Shown here piece by piece: positions 52,770 to 63,598 of a stretch of DNA of 64,000 bases (the first letter of the stretch is position 1; the number at the start of each line of letters is the position of its first letter). Position numbers and translations under genes: made by a program. This stretch comes from Enterobacteriaceae bacterium 4M9 (GTDB lineage Bacteria > Pseudomonadota > Gammaproteobacteria > Enterobacterales > Enterobacteriaceae). Below the pieces are notes generated by a model. The model was not told the origin of the DNA, searched no databases, and saw only the letters and a list, made by a program, of their open reading frames with translations. The DNA is taken from positions 1,984,001 through 2,048,000 of the forward strand of contig JAADJJ010000001.1 of the NCBI GenBank assembly GCA_010092695.1. The letters run 5' to 3'.

Positions 52770-55700
52770 TTACGCCTCCTCTTCGCGCCGCGGGAAGCGG
52801 CTGCGGGTCCACAGCGACAGGCGGTCAAACAGCAGGTAAATCACCGGCGTGGTAAAGAGCGTCAGTACCTGGCTTAAAATCAGGCCGCCGACCATGGCAA
52901 TACCCAGCGGGCGGCGCAACTCGGCGCCCACGCCGGTACTGAGCATAAGCGGCAGCGCGCCGAGCAGGGCGGCAAGTGTGGTCATCAGAATTGGGCGAAA
53001 ACGCAGCAGGCAAGCCTGGTAAATGGCTTCATACGGTGCCATGCCCTGTTCACGCTCTGCCGCTAGCGCAAAGTCGATCATCATGATGGCGTTCTTTTTC
53101 ACAATGCCGATAAGCAGGATGATGCCGATAATCGCAATGACATCCAGCGAACTGCCTGCTATCCACAGCGCCAGCAGCGCACCCACGCCCGCCGTTGGCA
53201 GCGTAGAGAGAATGGTGATGGGGTGAATAAAGCTCTCATACAGCACGCCGAGCACGATATACATCGCAACGACTGAGGCAACAATCAGCCAGACTGTGCT
53301 GCCGAGCGCCGCCTGGAACGCCAGCGTGCTGCCCTGGAACGCGGTGGTGATGTCGCTCGGCAGTTCAAGTGCTTTCTCTGCACTGGTAATAGCGTCTACC
53401 GCGTCACCGAGTGAGTAGTCATCCGGCACGTTAAATGAAATGGTGGTCGACGGGAACTGGTCGAGATGGTTAATCGCCAGTGGGCCGAAGCGTTGCTCCA
53501 CCTTCGCAATGGCGCTTAACGGCACGCTGCCGCCGTCGCTGCTGGCAAGGCGAATGTTATCAAGCCCGGCAAGACCAGGCGTGGCTGCGGTGTCGTGTTC
53601 CAGCACCACGCGGTACTGGTTGGACTGGGTGTAAATGGTAGAGATAAGGCGCTGCCCGAAGGCGTTATACAGCGCGTTATCAACATCGGCCATGGTGATG
53701 CCCAGCCGACTGGCGCTATCACGGTCAACGTTGACATAAGCCACCATGCCCTGGTCTTGCCAGTCGCTGCTGACATCAGAGAGCTGCGGCAGCGTTTGCA
53801 GTTTTTCCATCAGCTGTGGCACCCAGGTGCTCAGTTCTTCAAGTGATGTCGCCTGCAGTGTGAACTGGTACTGGGTGCGGCTGACCTGAGTATCAATGGT
53901 CAAATCCTGAATTGGCTGCAGGTAGAGCGTAATGCCCGGCACCTGCGCCACGTCGTTTTGCAGGCGCTCAATCACTTTCGCTACCCGGTCATCGCGTTCG
54001 CTGAGCGGTTTGAGGTTGATTTGCAAACGGCCGCTGTTAAGTGAGGGGTTAGTGCCATCTACGCCAACAAACGAGGTCAGGCTCTCTACCGCCGGGTCTT
54101 TGAGGATGATTTGCGCCACCTGCTGCTGGCGCTGGGCCATGCTAGCGAACGACACCGACTGCGGAGCCTGTAACGTGCCCTGAATAATGCCGTTGTCCTG
54201 CACCGGGAAGAAGCCCTTTGGGATAAACACCCACAACAGCACCGTGAGCAGCAGCGTGCCGACAGCCACACTGAGCGTCAGCCACGGATGATTGAGTACG
54301 CGTTTGAGGAAGCGGCCATAGACCTCAATGATGTTATCAAACATGCGCTCGCTGGCCGCCGAGAAGCGGTTTTGCTTACGCAGCGATTCGTGGCTCAGCA
54401 TACGCGCGCACATCATTGGCGTGAGCGTGAGTGACACCACCGCCGAGATGAGTATTGCCACCGCCAGCGTGACGGCAAATTCGCGAAACAGCCGCCCAAC
54501 AATATCGCCCATAAACAACAGCGGGATCAGAACTGCAATCAGCGAGAAGGTGAGCGAGATAATGGTAAAGCCGATTTCGCCAGCGCCCTTAAGCGCTGCC
54601 GCCAGCGGTTTCTCGCCTTTTTCGATATAACGCGAGATGTTTTCAATCACCACAATCGCATCGTCCACCACAAACCCGGTGGCAATCGTGAGCGCCATTA
54701 GCGTCAGGTTGTTGACGGAGAAATCAAGGAACACCATGACGGCAAAGGTACCCACCAGCGACAGCGGCACCGCCACGCCGGGAATAATCGTCGCCGGAAT
54801 GTTGCGCAGGAACAGATAGATGATCATCACCACCAGCGCGATGGCGAGCATCAGTTCAAACTGGGTGTCCGTGACCGAGGCGCGGATGTTGGTGGTGCGG
54901 TCGGTGAGAAGCTCAATCTTGACCGATTTCGGCAGGCTCTCGCGCAGTGCGGGTAACTGCGCACGAATACTGTCAGCGGTATCAATAATATTCGCGCCAG
55001 GCTGGCGCAGCACGTTCATCACAATGGCCTGTTGGCCATTAGCCCAGGCACCGAGCCAGCTATTTTCAGCACCCTGTTCAACGGTTGCCACATCGCCAAG
55101 GCGCACGGGAGCACCGTTCTGATACGCGATGATCAACTGGCGGTACTCTTCGGCAGACTTCATCTGGTCGTTGGCCGAAAGCGTGACGGCGCGCGCCGGG
55201 CCGTCGAGGCTACCTTTGGCGGAGTTCACGTTCGCACTGCTGATGGCCGTGCGCACCGTTTCGCTGGTTAAACCGAGCGCTGCCAGCGCGGGAGCATTGA
55301 GTTTAACGCGCACTGCCGGGCGCTGGCCGCCAGAAAGGGTGACCAGACCAACGCCGGAGACCTGAGAAATCTTCTGCGCCACGCGGGTTTCCACCATGTC
55401 CTGCACCTGAGTCATCGGCAGGGCAGTGGAAGTGACCGCGAGCGTCATAATCGGTGGATCCGCCGGGTTGACCTTGCTGTAAACCGGTGGGTTAGGCAAA
55501 TCAGACGGCAGCAGGTTGGTGGCGGCGTTGATGGCGGCCTGCACTTCCTGCTCGGCTACGTCCAGAGCCAGCGTGAGCTGGAACTGCAGCGTAATCACCG
55601 ACGCGCCACCCGCGCTCTGGGACGACATTTGCTTTAAGCCCGACATCTGCCCGAACTGGCGCTCCAGCGGTGCGGTGATCGCCGAGGTGACTACGTCCGG

Positions 55701-55892
55701 GCTGGCACCAGGATAGAGCGTGGTGACCTGAATGGTGGGGTAATCCACTTCCGGCAGAGCGGAGACCGGCAGGAAGCGATAGCCGATTATCCCGGCCAGC
55801 ATAATCGCCACCATCATCAGCGTGGTGGCGACCGGGCGCAGGATAAACAGGCGCGATGGCCCGCCAGTGGCGCTGGGAGGTAACACCTGCAT
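52770..55892 (-). CDS. mdtB: MdtB, RND efflux pump subunit
   Basis: 1040 residues, as in E. coli. Starts MQVLPPSATGGPSRLFILRP and has ATGFVVDDAIVVIENISRY in span 4 plus repeated periplasmic docking loops. It forms the mixed MdtB2C trimer that accepts substrates from the membrane and periplasm. The start overlaps the last base of mdtA and the stop touches mdtC, so translation is probably coupled. Confidence 0.97.
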   Translation of the reverse strand: MQVLPPSATGGPSRLFILRPVATTLMMVAIMLAGIIGYRFLPVSALPEVDYPTIQVTTLYPGASPDVVTSAITAPLERQFGQMSGLKQMSSQSAGGASVITLQFQLTLALDVAEQEVQAAINAATNLLPSDLPNPPVYSKVNPADPPIMTLAVTSTALPMTQVQDMVETRVAQKISQVSGVGLVTLSGGQRPAVRVKLNAPALAALGLTSETVRTAISSANVNSAKGSLDGPARAVTLSANDQMKSAEEYRQLIIAYQNGAPVRLGDVATVEQGAENSWLGAWANGQQAIVMNVLRQPGANIIDTADSIRAQLPALRESLPKSVKIELLTDRTTNIRASVTDTQFELMLAIALVVMIIYLFLRNIPATIIPGVAVPLSLVGTFAVMVFLDFSVNNLTLMALTIATGFVVDDAIVVIENISRYIEKGEKPLAAALKGAGEIGFTIISLTFSLIAVLIPLLFMGDIVGRLFREFAVTLAVAILISAVVSLTLTPMMCARMLSHESLRKQNRFSAASERMFDNIIEVYGRFLKRVLNHPWLTLSVAVGTLLLTVLLWVFIPKGFFPVQDNGIIQGTLQAPQSVSFASMAQRQQQVAQIILKDPAVESLTSFVGVDGTNPSLNSGRLQINLKPLSERDDRVAKVIERLQNDVAQVPGITLYLQPIQDLTIDTQVSRTQYQFTLQATSLEELSTWVPQLMEKLQTLPQLSDVSSDWQDQGMVAYVNVDRDSASRLGITMADVDNALYNAFGQRLISTIYTQSNQYRVVLEHDTAATPGLAGLDNIRLASSDGGSVPLSAIAKVEQRFGPLAINHLDQFPSTTISFNVPDDYSLGDAVDAITSAEKALELPSDITTAFQGSTLAFQAALGSTVWLIVASVVAMYIVLGVLYESFIHPITILSTLPTAGVGALLALWIAGSSLDVIAIIGIILLIGIVKKNAIMMIDFALAAEREQGMAPYEAIYQACLLRFRPILMTTLAALLGALPLMLSTGVGAELRRPLGIAMVGGLILSQVLTLFTTPVIYLLFDRLSLWTRSRFPRREEEA

Positions 55893-57184
55893 CAGGAACG
55901 CGCTCCCTGGGCTGGGCGGCCCGCGCCGCCTTTCTCACGCGGCTCAGCGGCGTTGTCATTGCCTTTGCCTGTAGCGGCGTCGGTTTTAGCCTCACCGCTG
56001 CCAGCAGCCTGCACCACTTCAACGCTGGCGCCTTCGGTCAGCCTGTCGATGCCGTCGGTAACCACGCGGTCACCGGCAGAAAGCCCACTGGTAATCACGA
56101 CTTTTGCGCTGTCCTGAATGCCTGTGGTCACCAGATGTTTGCTGACTTTGTTGTCGGCGTTAAGTACCCAGACAAAGTGGCCGTCATTGCCCATTTGCAG
56201 CGCCGCGGCAGGAATGACCACGGCATCAAGCTGGGTGTCAACCAGCATGCGGGCGTTAACGAACTGATTGGGGAACAGTGTGTCGTCAAGGTTTTCAAAG
56301 CGCGCTTTGAGTTTGATGGTGCCGGTTGTGGTGTCAATCTGGTTGTCCAGACTCAGCAGTTTACCGGTGCTGAGTTTCTGTTTGTTGGTGCGGTCCCAGG
56401 CTTCAACGCTGAGGGTTTTACCCGCTTTTTGCGCCTGCATGATAGTGGCGATGTCGCTCTCTGGCAGGGTAAACACCAGGTCGATAGGATGGGTCTGTGT
56501 CAGCACCACAATGCCGGTGGTATCGCCGCTGGAGATCTGGTTGCCAATATCCACTTGCTTGAGACCCACGCGGCCTTCAATTGGCGCGGTAACGCGGCTC
56601 CAGTCCAGCTGTAACTGAGCGCTGGCAACGGCAGCTTCGTCAGCTTTAATCGTACCTGCGGTTTCGTTTACCAGCGCCTGCTGGGCATCCAGCTCCTGGC
56701 GGGAAACGAGGCTGGTTTTGGCAAGTTGCTGGAAGCGTGCGAGATCGCGCTGAGCGTTGGCGAGCGTTGCCTTATCTTTTGCCAACTGGCCCTGAGCCTG
56801 GGCCAGCGCCACTTTGAACTGGCTGGGGTCAATTTCTGCCAGCAGGTCACCGGCTTTCACCTGCTGACCTTCCTGAAAATGCAGGGCGATAAGCTGGCCG
56901 TCAACGCGGCTGCGTACGGTGACGGTGTTGGCGGCGGTAATGGTGCCAAGACCGGTTAAATATCGAGGCACGGATTCGCTGGTGGCGCTGGCTGCCTGCA
57001 CCGGAGGAGCAGGGCCGCGCATGCCGCGACGTCCTGCACCCGCACCCGGCTTCTGCTGACCGGAGGCCTGGGGTGCGCCGCTCTTGTCATCTGCAGACTG
57101 AGAGCGCCAGAAAAAAATAGCCGCGAGCGCGATAACGAGAGCGCCAAACAGCCACAACCAGCGGGATTTTTGCGTGCCATTCAT
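55892..57184 (-). CDS. mdtA: MdtA, periplasmic membrane-fusion subunit
   Basis: 430 residues (E. coli 415). An N-terminal span (LWLFGALVIALAAIFFW) anchors it; lipoyl, hairpin and beta-barrel domains follow (VTVRSRVDGQLIALHFQEGQ, LDWSRVTAPIEGRVG). It ends in a basic, glycine-rich tail (RPAQGARS). It links MdtBC to the TolC outer membrane channel. First gene of mdtABCD-baeSR. Confidence 0.95.
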   Translation of the reverse strand: MNGTQKSRWLWLFGALVIALAAIFFWRSQSADDKSGAPQASGQQKPGAGAGRRGMRGPAPPVQAASATSESVPRYLTGLGTITAANTVTVRSRVDGQLIALHFQEGQQVKAGDLLAEIDPSQFKVALAQAQGQLAKDKATLANAQRDLARFQQLAKTSLVSRQELDAQQALVNETAGTIKADEAAVASAQLQLDWSRVTAPIEGRVGLKQVDIGNQISSGDTTGIVVLTQTHPIDLVFTLPESDIATIMQAQKAGKTLSVEAWDRTNKQKLSTGKLLSLDNQIDTTTGTIKLKARFENLDDTLFPNQFVNARMLVDTQLDAVVIPAAALQMGNDGHFVWVLNADNKVSKHLVTTGIQDSAKVVITSGLSAGDRVVTDGIDRLTEGASVEVVQAAGSGEAKTDAATGKGNDNAAEPREKGGAGRPAQGARS

Positions 57185-57263
57185 AGTTATTATGTCTTCT
57201 GTTCCTGAAACGATTTAGGCGAGATGATACTAGTTTAGCCAGCCTGGCTCGCCTAATGATGAA

Positions 57264-57280
57264 GGAAATATGGAAGAATC
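57264..57280 (-). promoter_or_regulatory. Candidate BaeR box upstream of mdtA
   Basis: On the minus strand GATTCTTCCATATTTCC resembles the published BaeR box (TTTTTCTCCATnATTGGC) in the TTCT-CCAT part only. It lies about 85 bases before mdtA. Weak match; recorded because autoregulation by BaeR is known for this operon in E. coli. Confidence 0.3.
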
Positions 57281-57309
57281 CAGGGATTTGTTGATGAAAC
57301 AGAGAGTTT

Positions 57310-57331
57310 AGATGCCTTCGGGCATTTTTTT
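57310..57331 (+). terminator. Orphan intrinsic terminator between mdtA and the chemoreceptor gene
   Basis: ATGCC / GGCAT with a TTCG loop and seven T residues on the plus strand. No plus-strand gene lies upstream (mdtA runs the other way), so it may end a small RNA from the mdtA promoter region. The rest of the 356-bp gap shows nothing else. Confidence 0.55.
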
Positions 57332-57540
57332 ACCTGCGATAGCCTCCCTTTACGGCACGATTATTATCGGATTCAGACGGCGATTAAATCGCCATTCTGT
57401 GGGCCAAATGTAGGCGTGGGGGTTGGAATCATCCCAATAGTGGCCTCTGCGACCTTTTTTCGCCCGTAGTCTTTAAAGTTTTCTCCTGCCCGAGCGATGT
57501 CCCCTGCAAATCAAATGGGCTGTTAAAAGGTGGAGAATGC

Positions 57541-59327
57541 ATGTTTAGCTCGATACGTACCCGGCTGCTAATAGCGTCGACCCTGCTTGTTGTATTTTCG
57601 TTGATGGTCAATACATTAATTAACTACATGGTCAGTAGCCGCGCGAATCAGAACGCAGTTGATGCAACGCTGACATCGTTGGCGGTAAGCCATGCCGAAA
57701 CGGTGCAACAGTGGGTGAGGATGCACATGGCGCAGATTAATGCGCTGCGCCCTCATGTCAGCGATGCAGTGCCACTGGCGCTGCTGAAGGCGACGCAAGC
57801 GGCGGGTGGCTTTCTGCATGTGGATATTGCTCTCGCGGACAAACGCACGCTCTCCTCCGATCCTTCCGGTATACCGGATGACTACGATCCCACCGTGCGC
57901 CCGTGGTATTTACAGGCCAGCAGCGCAGGCAAAACGATTGTCACCAATCCCTATATGGACGTTTCCAGCGGTAAACTGACCGTCACGGTGGCAGCACCGC
58001 GCATTGAGGATAACCTGCTGCATGGCGTGGTGGCTGGCGATATCGAAATGGTGGAAGTCATTAACAACGTGCGCGCCATTCATCCTACGCCGGGCAGTTT
58101 CGGCATGCTGATTGATGCCAACGGCACCATTATCGCCCACCCGCGCGATGACCTGACGCTCAAGCCCCTGAGCAGCCTGGTGGAAAACCTGAGCCTGTCA
58201 CATTGTTAGTGGCGAAAAAACCGTTGCAGATGTCGGTGGCGGGCAATATGGCCTACATGGTGGCGCTGCCAGTCGAGGGCACCTCCTGGTTTATTGTGGT
58301 GGTGATGGATAAAGCCGAGGCGAATACCGGTATGACCTATTTGCTGCGCTTGTCGGCGCTGTCGCTACTGGTGCTGATTCTTATCTCTGGCCTGGTGATT
58401 AACCTGATTACCCGACGCAGTCTCGGGCCGCTGGATAAAATCCGCTGTTCGATGGAAGCCATCGCCTGCGGCGATGAGGACCTGACCCGCCGACTGGTGA
58501 TAAGCGGGAACGATGAGGTTGCACAGATTGCCAGTGCGTTTAATCGTTTTGTCGACAAACTATCCGTATTGATGAGAACCATTCGCGCCAGCAGTGAATC
58601 AGTACGCACCGCCTCAGAAGAGATTGCGGCTGGCACGCTGGATTTATCGACGCGCACCGAAGCCTCTGCGGCCAACTTGCAGCAGACCTCTGCGGCGCTG
58701 GAGCAGATTTCGTCGACGGTTGAGAGCTCTGCCTGCTCGGCACAGGAAGCCAATGTGGCGGTGCAAGCAGCGGCTGTGGTGGCGCGTCGCGGAGGGGAGT
58801 CTGTCGGTGAAGTGATTCACACTATGAAAAGCATTGAAGAGGCCTCGGCAAAAATCGGTAACATCATCAGCGTGATTGACGGCATTGCCTTTCAGACCAA
58901 TATCCTTGCGCTTAACGCCTCTGTAGAAGCCGCGCGCGCCGGTGAGCAAGGGCGCGGTTTTGCCGTTGTGGCAAACGAAGTGAGAAACCTTGCCAGCCGC
59001 AGCGCGGGGGCAGCCAAAGAGATTCGCACATTGATTGATGCAACGGTCGCAAGCGTTAATTCCGGTGCGAAGCAGGTTCAACGCTCTGGTGATACCATGC
59101 AGGAAATTGTAACCAGCGTGACGTCCGTGACCGCGATTATGGCGCAGATTACTCAGACTGCCGATGAACAGACGCGGGGCATTAGCGAAATCAACAAGGC
59201 TGTAGCGCAACTTGACGGCATGGTGCAGCAGAATGCGGCGCTCGTTGAGCAGTCTTCCGGAGCGTCTTCTGAGTTACAGGGCCATGCGCGGGATCTGGCG
59301 CGCGTGGTAAGACAGTTCAGGATTTAA
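57541..59327 (+). pseudogene. Methyl-accepting chemotaxis protein with dCache-like sensor, frameshifted
   Basis: The first frame (57541-58209) encodes span 1 and a periplasmic Cache-type sensor (DPTVRPWYLQASSAGKTIVT, GMLIDANGTIIAHPRDDL) and stops after LSLSHC. The second, from about 58203, carries the end of the sensor, span 2, HAMP, and a standard MCP signalling hairpin (FAVVANEVRNLASRSAGAAK). One missing base near 58203 explains the break; restoring it gives 595 residues. It ends VVRQFRI, without the NWETF-type pentapeptide that tethers CheR/CheB. PWY-type Cache sensors often bind amino acids or carboxylates; the ligand is unknown. Confidence 0.85.
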
Positions 59328-59336
59328 TAGGGGTAT

Positions 59337-59364
59337 GGCCAGAGAAGAGCGTTCTTCTCTGGTC
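59337..59364 (+). terminator. Hairpin after the chemoreceptor gene
   Basis: GGCCAGAGAAGA / TCTTCTCTGGTC, a 12-bp stem with one G-U pair and a four-base loop, 10 bases after the stop; no T run, so termination is uncertain. Confidence 0.5.
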
Positions 59365-59845
59365 AGTATAGAGCCCATGTTGTAATCACCGTCAAACCAA
59401 TCCCAATATTGTAATCACACGCCACTCCGCGTTCCTCCTTTCTTAAGACATGACAGTTCTTTCCTCTGATAAGAATGTAAAACTATCATGCCCTATTAAA
59501 GATAATCTGAAATCAGACTGGATTGCACTAATTTTGGAGAAAACGCTGTAGTCGTGCTGCCTAATCAATTAGATGTAGTGAAATAAATTATAATTCCTGC
59601 CCCGTCAGAATTAATTGCTCAAATTATTGCTTATTTCTTGTTATTCATGTGATTTGTGATGGGGCTGTCTTTTATATTAATGAATTTATTGGTTTTTTCT
59701 AATTTAAAGGTGACAGGTAATTAAATTTGATCATGCAAGAGTTAGGGTTATATTCATCTTTGGGTGGAACGATTTCACAGTAACGGCTTCTGTTACTTAT
59801 CCAGGTTATGACAGTTACGGAAAATACAGCTAAAAGGAGTTGGTG
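59365..59845 (+). other. AT-rich non-coding gap upstream of vgrG
   Basis: About 480 bp, distinctly AT-richer than its surroundings, with no gene that I can support. It holds two copies of TTGTAATCAC (59380-59389 and 59409-59418) and possible promoters for vgrG. Such composition is usual for H-NS-silenced edges of type VI islands. Confidence 0.6.
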
Positions 59846-62239
59846 ATGTTTTCTGATAATAGTAAAAAAGCAGCGCTTCATAAAAATTTCAATACATCAT
59901 CTTCTTCTACAATTACGTCGGCCCTGGAAAACAGCACTGCTGGTGATGTGTTACGCCCGGTGGCAGGTGTTACACAAGCTGTCGATACCCTGAGATCTGC
60001 ACAAGGCGTTATTCAGAAGACTAATAGCTTACGTTCTGGTAGCCCAGAGTCTATGTTGGATAGCGTTGTGTCAGAAGCCATGGCAGGTCTTAAAGACGAG
60101 GGACTGAAATTTACCCTGAGCGTTCAGGGGCTGGAAGCGCAGCGTTTTGCTGTGGTGAGTTTCTCGATGACAGAAGCGCTCTCTTTACCGTGGCACCTGA
60201 ATGTTGAGCTGGTCAGTGCCGACCCGGCTGTTGATTTTGCCGCTGTACTTGATAAAGACGCGACACTCAGTGTGTGGATGGGGACTCAACTACAGCGCAG
60301 CGTGAAAGGGCTGGTTGCGGCGTTTGTGCAAGGAGATACTGGGCAGCAACAGACCAACTACAGCATGACTGTGCGCCCTGAATTGTGGCGTGCCACTCTG
60401 CGACGAAATTCCCGAATTTTTCAGCAACAAAAGCCGCAAGATATTATTGAGACGTTGTTACGTGAAAACAGCGTAGTCAGCGTGGCTTTTGCGTTACGCC
60501 ATAGTCACTCTGCGAGAGAATTTTGTGTTCAATATCAGTAGGATGATTTTTCTTTTATTCAACGTCTGGCTGCCGAAGAAGGGATGTTCTATTACTTCGA
60601 GCTGCAAGACGGGAACGAAACGCTGGTATTTGCTGATGATGCTGGTGCTTTGCCTGGTGGGGTAGCGTTGCCGTGGAATCCAGGCAAAGAATCATCATCC
60701 AACACGCTGTTTATCAGCTCCTTTCGCCGTGGTGCGCAGATTCGTCCTGCAAGTGTTGCGCTTAAAGACTACACATTCAAAAATCCTGACTGGCATGGCA
60801 GTTTCAGTGAAATGGCGCGGGAAGTGCAAAGCCAGGGTACTGATTACGAATATTATGATTTTCCTGGACGTTTTAAAGACGATCAACATGGCCAGGATTT
60901 TACTCGCTACGTACTTGATGGGCTGCGTAATAATGCCGATGGCGGCGATGTGCAAAGTAATGATTTTCGCTTATATCCCGGTCTGTTGTTCAGTTTGGCG
61001 AATCATCCTCGCCAGGATCTCAACACCCGTTGGCAGGTCGTTTCAATAAGTCACCAGGGACACCAGCCCCAGGCGCTGGTACAGGAGAACAGCGAACAAG
61101 GGACGACGCTGTCCAATCAGTTTAGCGTTGTGCCAGCCCATAAGACATGGCGCCCTATGCCCTTACCTAAGCCAAAGATAGATGGCGCGCAGATAGGTAT
61201 TGTTGTTGGCCCGCCAGGTGAAGAAATCTATTGTGATGAATTTGCTCGCGTTCGTGTCAGATTTCTTTGGGACCGCTATGCGTCTGGCGATGACAAAAGC
61301 TCATGCTGGATTAGGGTATCGCAACCCTGGGCAGGCCAGGGATGGGGGATGATTGCTACACCACGCGTCGGTCAGGAAGTCGTTGTTGATTTTCTGCATG
61401 GTGACCCTGACCAACCGATTATTATCGGGCGCACTTATCACGCAAATAATCTGCCAGCGATTGGTTTGCCAGGTGCAAAAACACAAATGGCGTTTCGCAG
61501 TAAAACCCACAAGGGTGAAGGTTTTAACGAGCTTAAATTCGAAGATGCCGGTGGACAGGAAATGCTGTCAATGCATGCGCAGAAGGATATGGATACCAGT
61601 GTACGCAATGATCGCAATACCCAGGTTGATAATAACCACTCGGAAAATATCGGTGTTAATCAGTCTGTAACTGTGGGGAGTAATCAAACTACGGATGTGG
61701 GTGCCGATCAGCTTATTACGGTAGGTGGCAACAGAACCAAAAGCGTCACAGGCAACGAGAATATTACCGTTACGGGGAATCAGGAAGAGGCCATTACCGG
61801 AACACAGACGCTGACCATTACCGGCGCTGCAACGCAAACCTTCTCTGCAACTCAGGATATTACGGTGACAGGTCCGCAAACGCTGACGGTTAATGCGGCT
61901 AAAACGGATTCTGTCACCGGATTAATGACCGCGACCTATTCTTCCGGGCATGACGTGACGGTGACCGGAGCCCAGGGTTTTACCGTAACGGCAACGCACA
62001 CGACAGATGCGAAGAGCATTTTACTGAAAGCAAGCTCAGATATTACGCTTGAGTGTGGTGCATCCACCATTACGCTTTACAGTAGCGGAACCATTGATAT
62101 TAAAGGGACAAAAATAAATATCGATGGTAACAGCATTACCTCAACAGCGACCGATTTTACCGTAGAGGCAACAACCATTTCCTCTAGTGGTAGCTCTGAA
62201 CACATCGTATCCGGCGGTACTGTAAAACTGAATGCATAA
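59846..62239 (+). pseudogene. vgrG: Type VI secretion tip protein VgrG (TssI), interrupted by an in-frame amber codon
   Basis: Starts at ATG 59846 six bases after AAAGGAG. An N-terminal extension of ~90 residues is followed by the gp27-like domain. At codon 232 (60539-60541) a TAG replaces what is normally Glu or Asp in QYQ-x-DDFSFIQRLAAEEG, and the frame continues unbroken. Then come the gp5 OB domain (RVRVRFLWDRYASGDDKSS, ending HANNLPA) and a beta-helical spike of short repeats to the stop (797 codons counting the amber). VgrG forms the puncturing tip of the T6SS. With the TAG the product is a 231-residue fragment, unless suppressed. Confidence 0.88.
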
Positions 62240-62256
62240 TGCTGGCGGAGAGAATA

Positions 62257-63573
62257 ATGGATCCTTATAAAGCATCAAATCCGGTCGAAAGGCGTTTACT
62301 TAAAGTGAATAACGACTGGCGTCAGGCTATTTCCTCTGCAACTGTACGATTCATCTTCTGGAAAGTGCCAGCTGAAGATATCCCCGTGCTTGAGACGTTT
62401 TTCCAGATTCAGTCGGAAACGGCGAATGGTGTCAGGGCATATTCTGGGGAGTTCAGAGATGGCGAACAATATACCCTGGCACTTATTAATCATCTCTGTC
62501 AGTTTTATGATTCACGAAGAGAAGGGTCCCGGCAAAAAGGGATTAAGGCCGATTGGCTGCTGCCGCTTCGTGATGAAGATGAAAGTGTTCAGCTCTGGTT
62601 TTTACGGGTACTTAAATCATTATCTGATTATCATCCGGATCTCTTTCCTTTTTATAGTTTCATCTTAACGCCTTTCCAGGTGAGTGCTGAACGGCATTTT
62701 TCCTCCTGGTTTAATGAACTGTTTGCGATTATTGAGAGCATGCCCTGGCACAAGGAACATCTGATGTTTGTTACCTGGGGAGAAGAGGATGCCTGGTTAA
62801 ATGATTTACATGAACAGTATCCGCAAAAGATTGCGCTTATTGCTAATGATTACCGTACACAGAATATTGCGACCGAGCTTTTGGCAGAAAGTACCGATCG
62901 TAGTGCAGGCGCAGATTTACGGCGTATCTTTGTTGACCTACTACCTATCGTAAAAGAGAAAAATCCAGCAAAGCTTGAACAGCTGACCTCGCGAGCTTTC
63001 TCTATTTGTGAGCAGCAAAAGTGGTTTGATCAAAGCGTGGTCGTTAGCCTACTAGCCGGTGCGGCTTATCTCAACTGGAAGGACAAGGACAAATCCCTGT
63101 TATGTTACCGCCAGGGTGTATTACAGGCACAGCAGGCACGTGAAAATCAGCACCCGGCCGGCGGCAAACTTGTGGCAAATGCGCTGTTTGGCGAAGCAAG
63201 TGTTTATCTGGTGGATAAAGATTATGAGAAGGCCGCACGCTGTTATTCACAGATACCGTTCTATACCGCAGAGGCGCAAGATTATATTTTGACCGTTGAA
63301 GCATGGCGTATGGTGACGTGGTGTTTTAAGAAAAGCGGGCATAAAAAAGAGGCGCGTGAATCAGGCTTCCAGGCGCTGGAAGCCGGCTTATTGCTGGAAA
63401 AAGAAATGCGTATGAATAGCAGCCTGCCAGAAGCTGCGCAGTTATTAACAACGTTGATGCCTCCAGACCATCAGGATTTTGATGAAATGGATGAAAAATT
63501 AACGGTGCTGTTTGGTGATGAATGGGAAGAGGTATTGAGCATTCGCCAGAAGAGCATGAACACATCAGCCTGA
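62257..63573 (+). CDS. VgrG-linked protein of unknown function (possible T6SS adaptor)
   Basis: 438 residues. I do not recognise a named family. Residues 1-180 are alpha/beta, with WLLPLRDEDESVQLWFLRVL and FILTPFQVSAERHFSSWFNE; from about 200 it turns helical with a TPR-like pattern (GAAYLNWKDKDKSLLCYRQG, EASVYLVDKDYEKAARCYSQ). The ATG at 62257 has GGAGAG; an ATG at 62239 overlaps the vgrG stop. A cytoplasmic protein between vgrG and a PAAR/Rhs-type gene is most simply an effector-loading adaptor, but its sequence does not show a DUF4123 or DUF1795 signature that I can see. Confidence 0.75.
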   Translation: MDPYKASNPVERRLLKVNNDWRQAISSATVRFIFWKVPAEDIPVLETFFQIQSETANGVRAYSGEFRDGEQYTLALINHLCQFYDSRREGSRQKGIKADWLLPLRDEDESVQLWFLRVLKSLSDYHPDLFPFYSFILTPFQVSAERHFSSWFNELFAIIESMPWHKEHLMFVTWGEEDAWLNDLHEQYPQKIALIANDYRTQNIATELLAESTDRSAGADLRRIFVDLLPIVKEKNPAKLEQLTSRAFSICEQQKWFDQSVVVSLLAGAAYLNWKDKDKSLLCYRQGVLQAQQARENQHPAGGKLVANALFGEASVYLVDKDYEKAARCYSQIPFYTAEAQDYILTVEAWRMVTWCFKKSGHKKEARESGFQALEAGLLLEKEMRMNSSLPEAAQLLTTLMPPDHQDFDEMDEKLTVLFGDEWEEVLSIRQKSMNTSA

Positions 63574-63598
63574 CAACGCATAAAAAGGGATTTTATTT

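Noticed and set aside
59380..59418. Two direct copies of TTGTAATCAC as a possible attachment site or iteron
   Set aside because: Only two ten-base copies in AT-rich DNA, with no integrase or replication gene nearby; chance is likely.
60584..62239. Separate gene starting at ATG 60584 (second part of vgrG)
   Set aside because: It is in the same frame as the first part and continues the VgrG fold directly after the amber codon; there is no convincing ribosome site.
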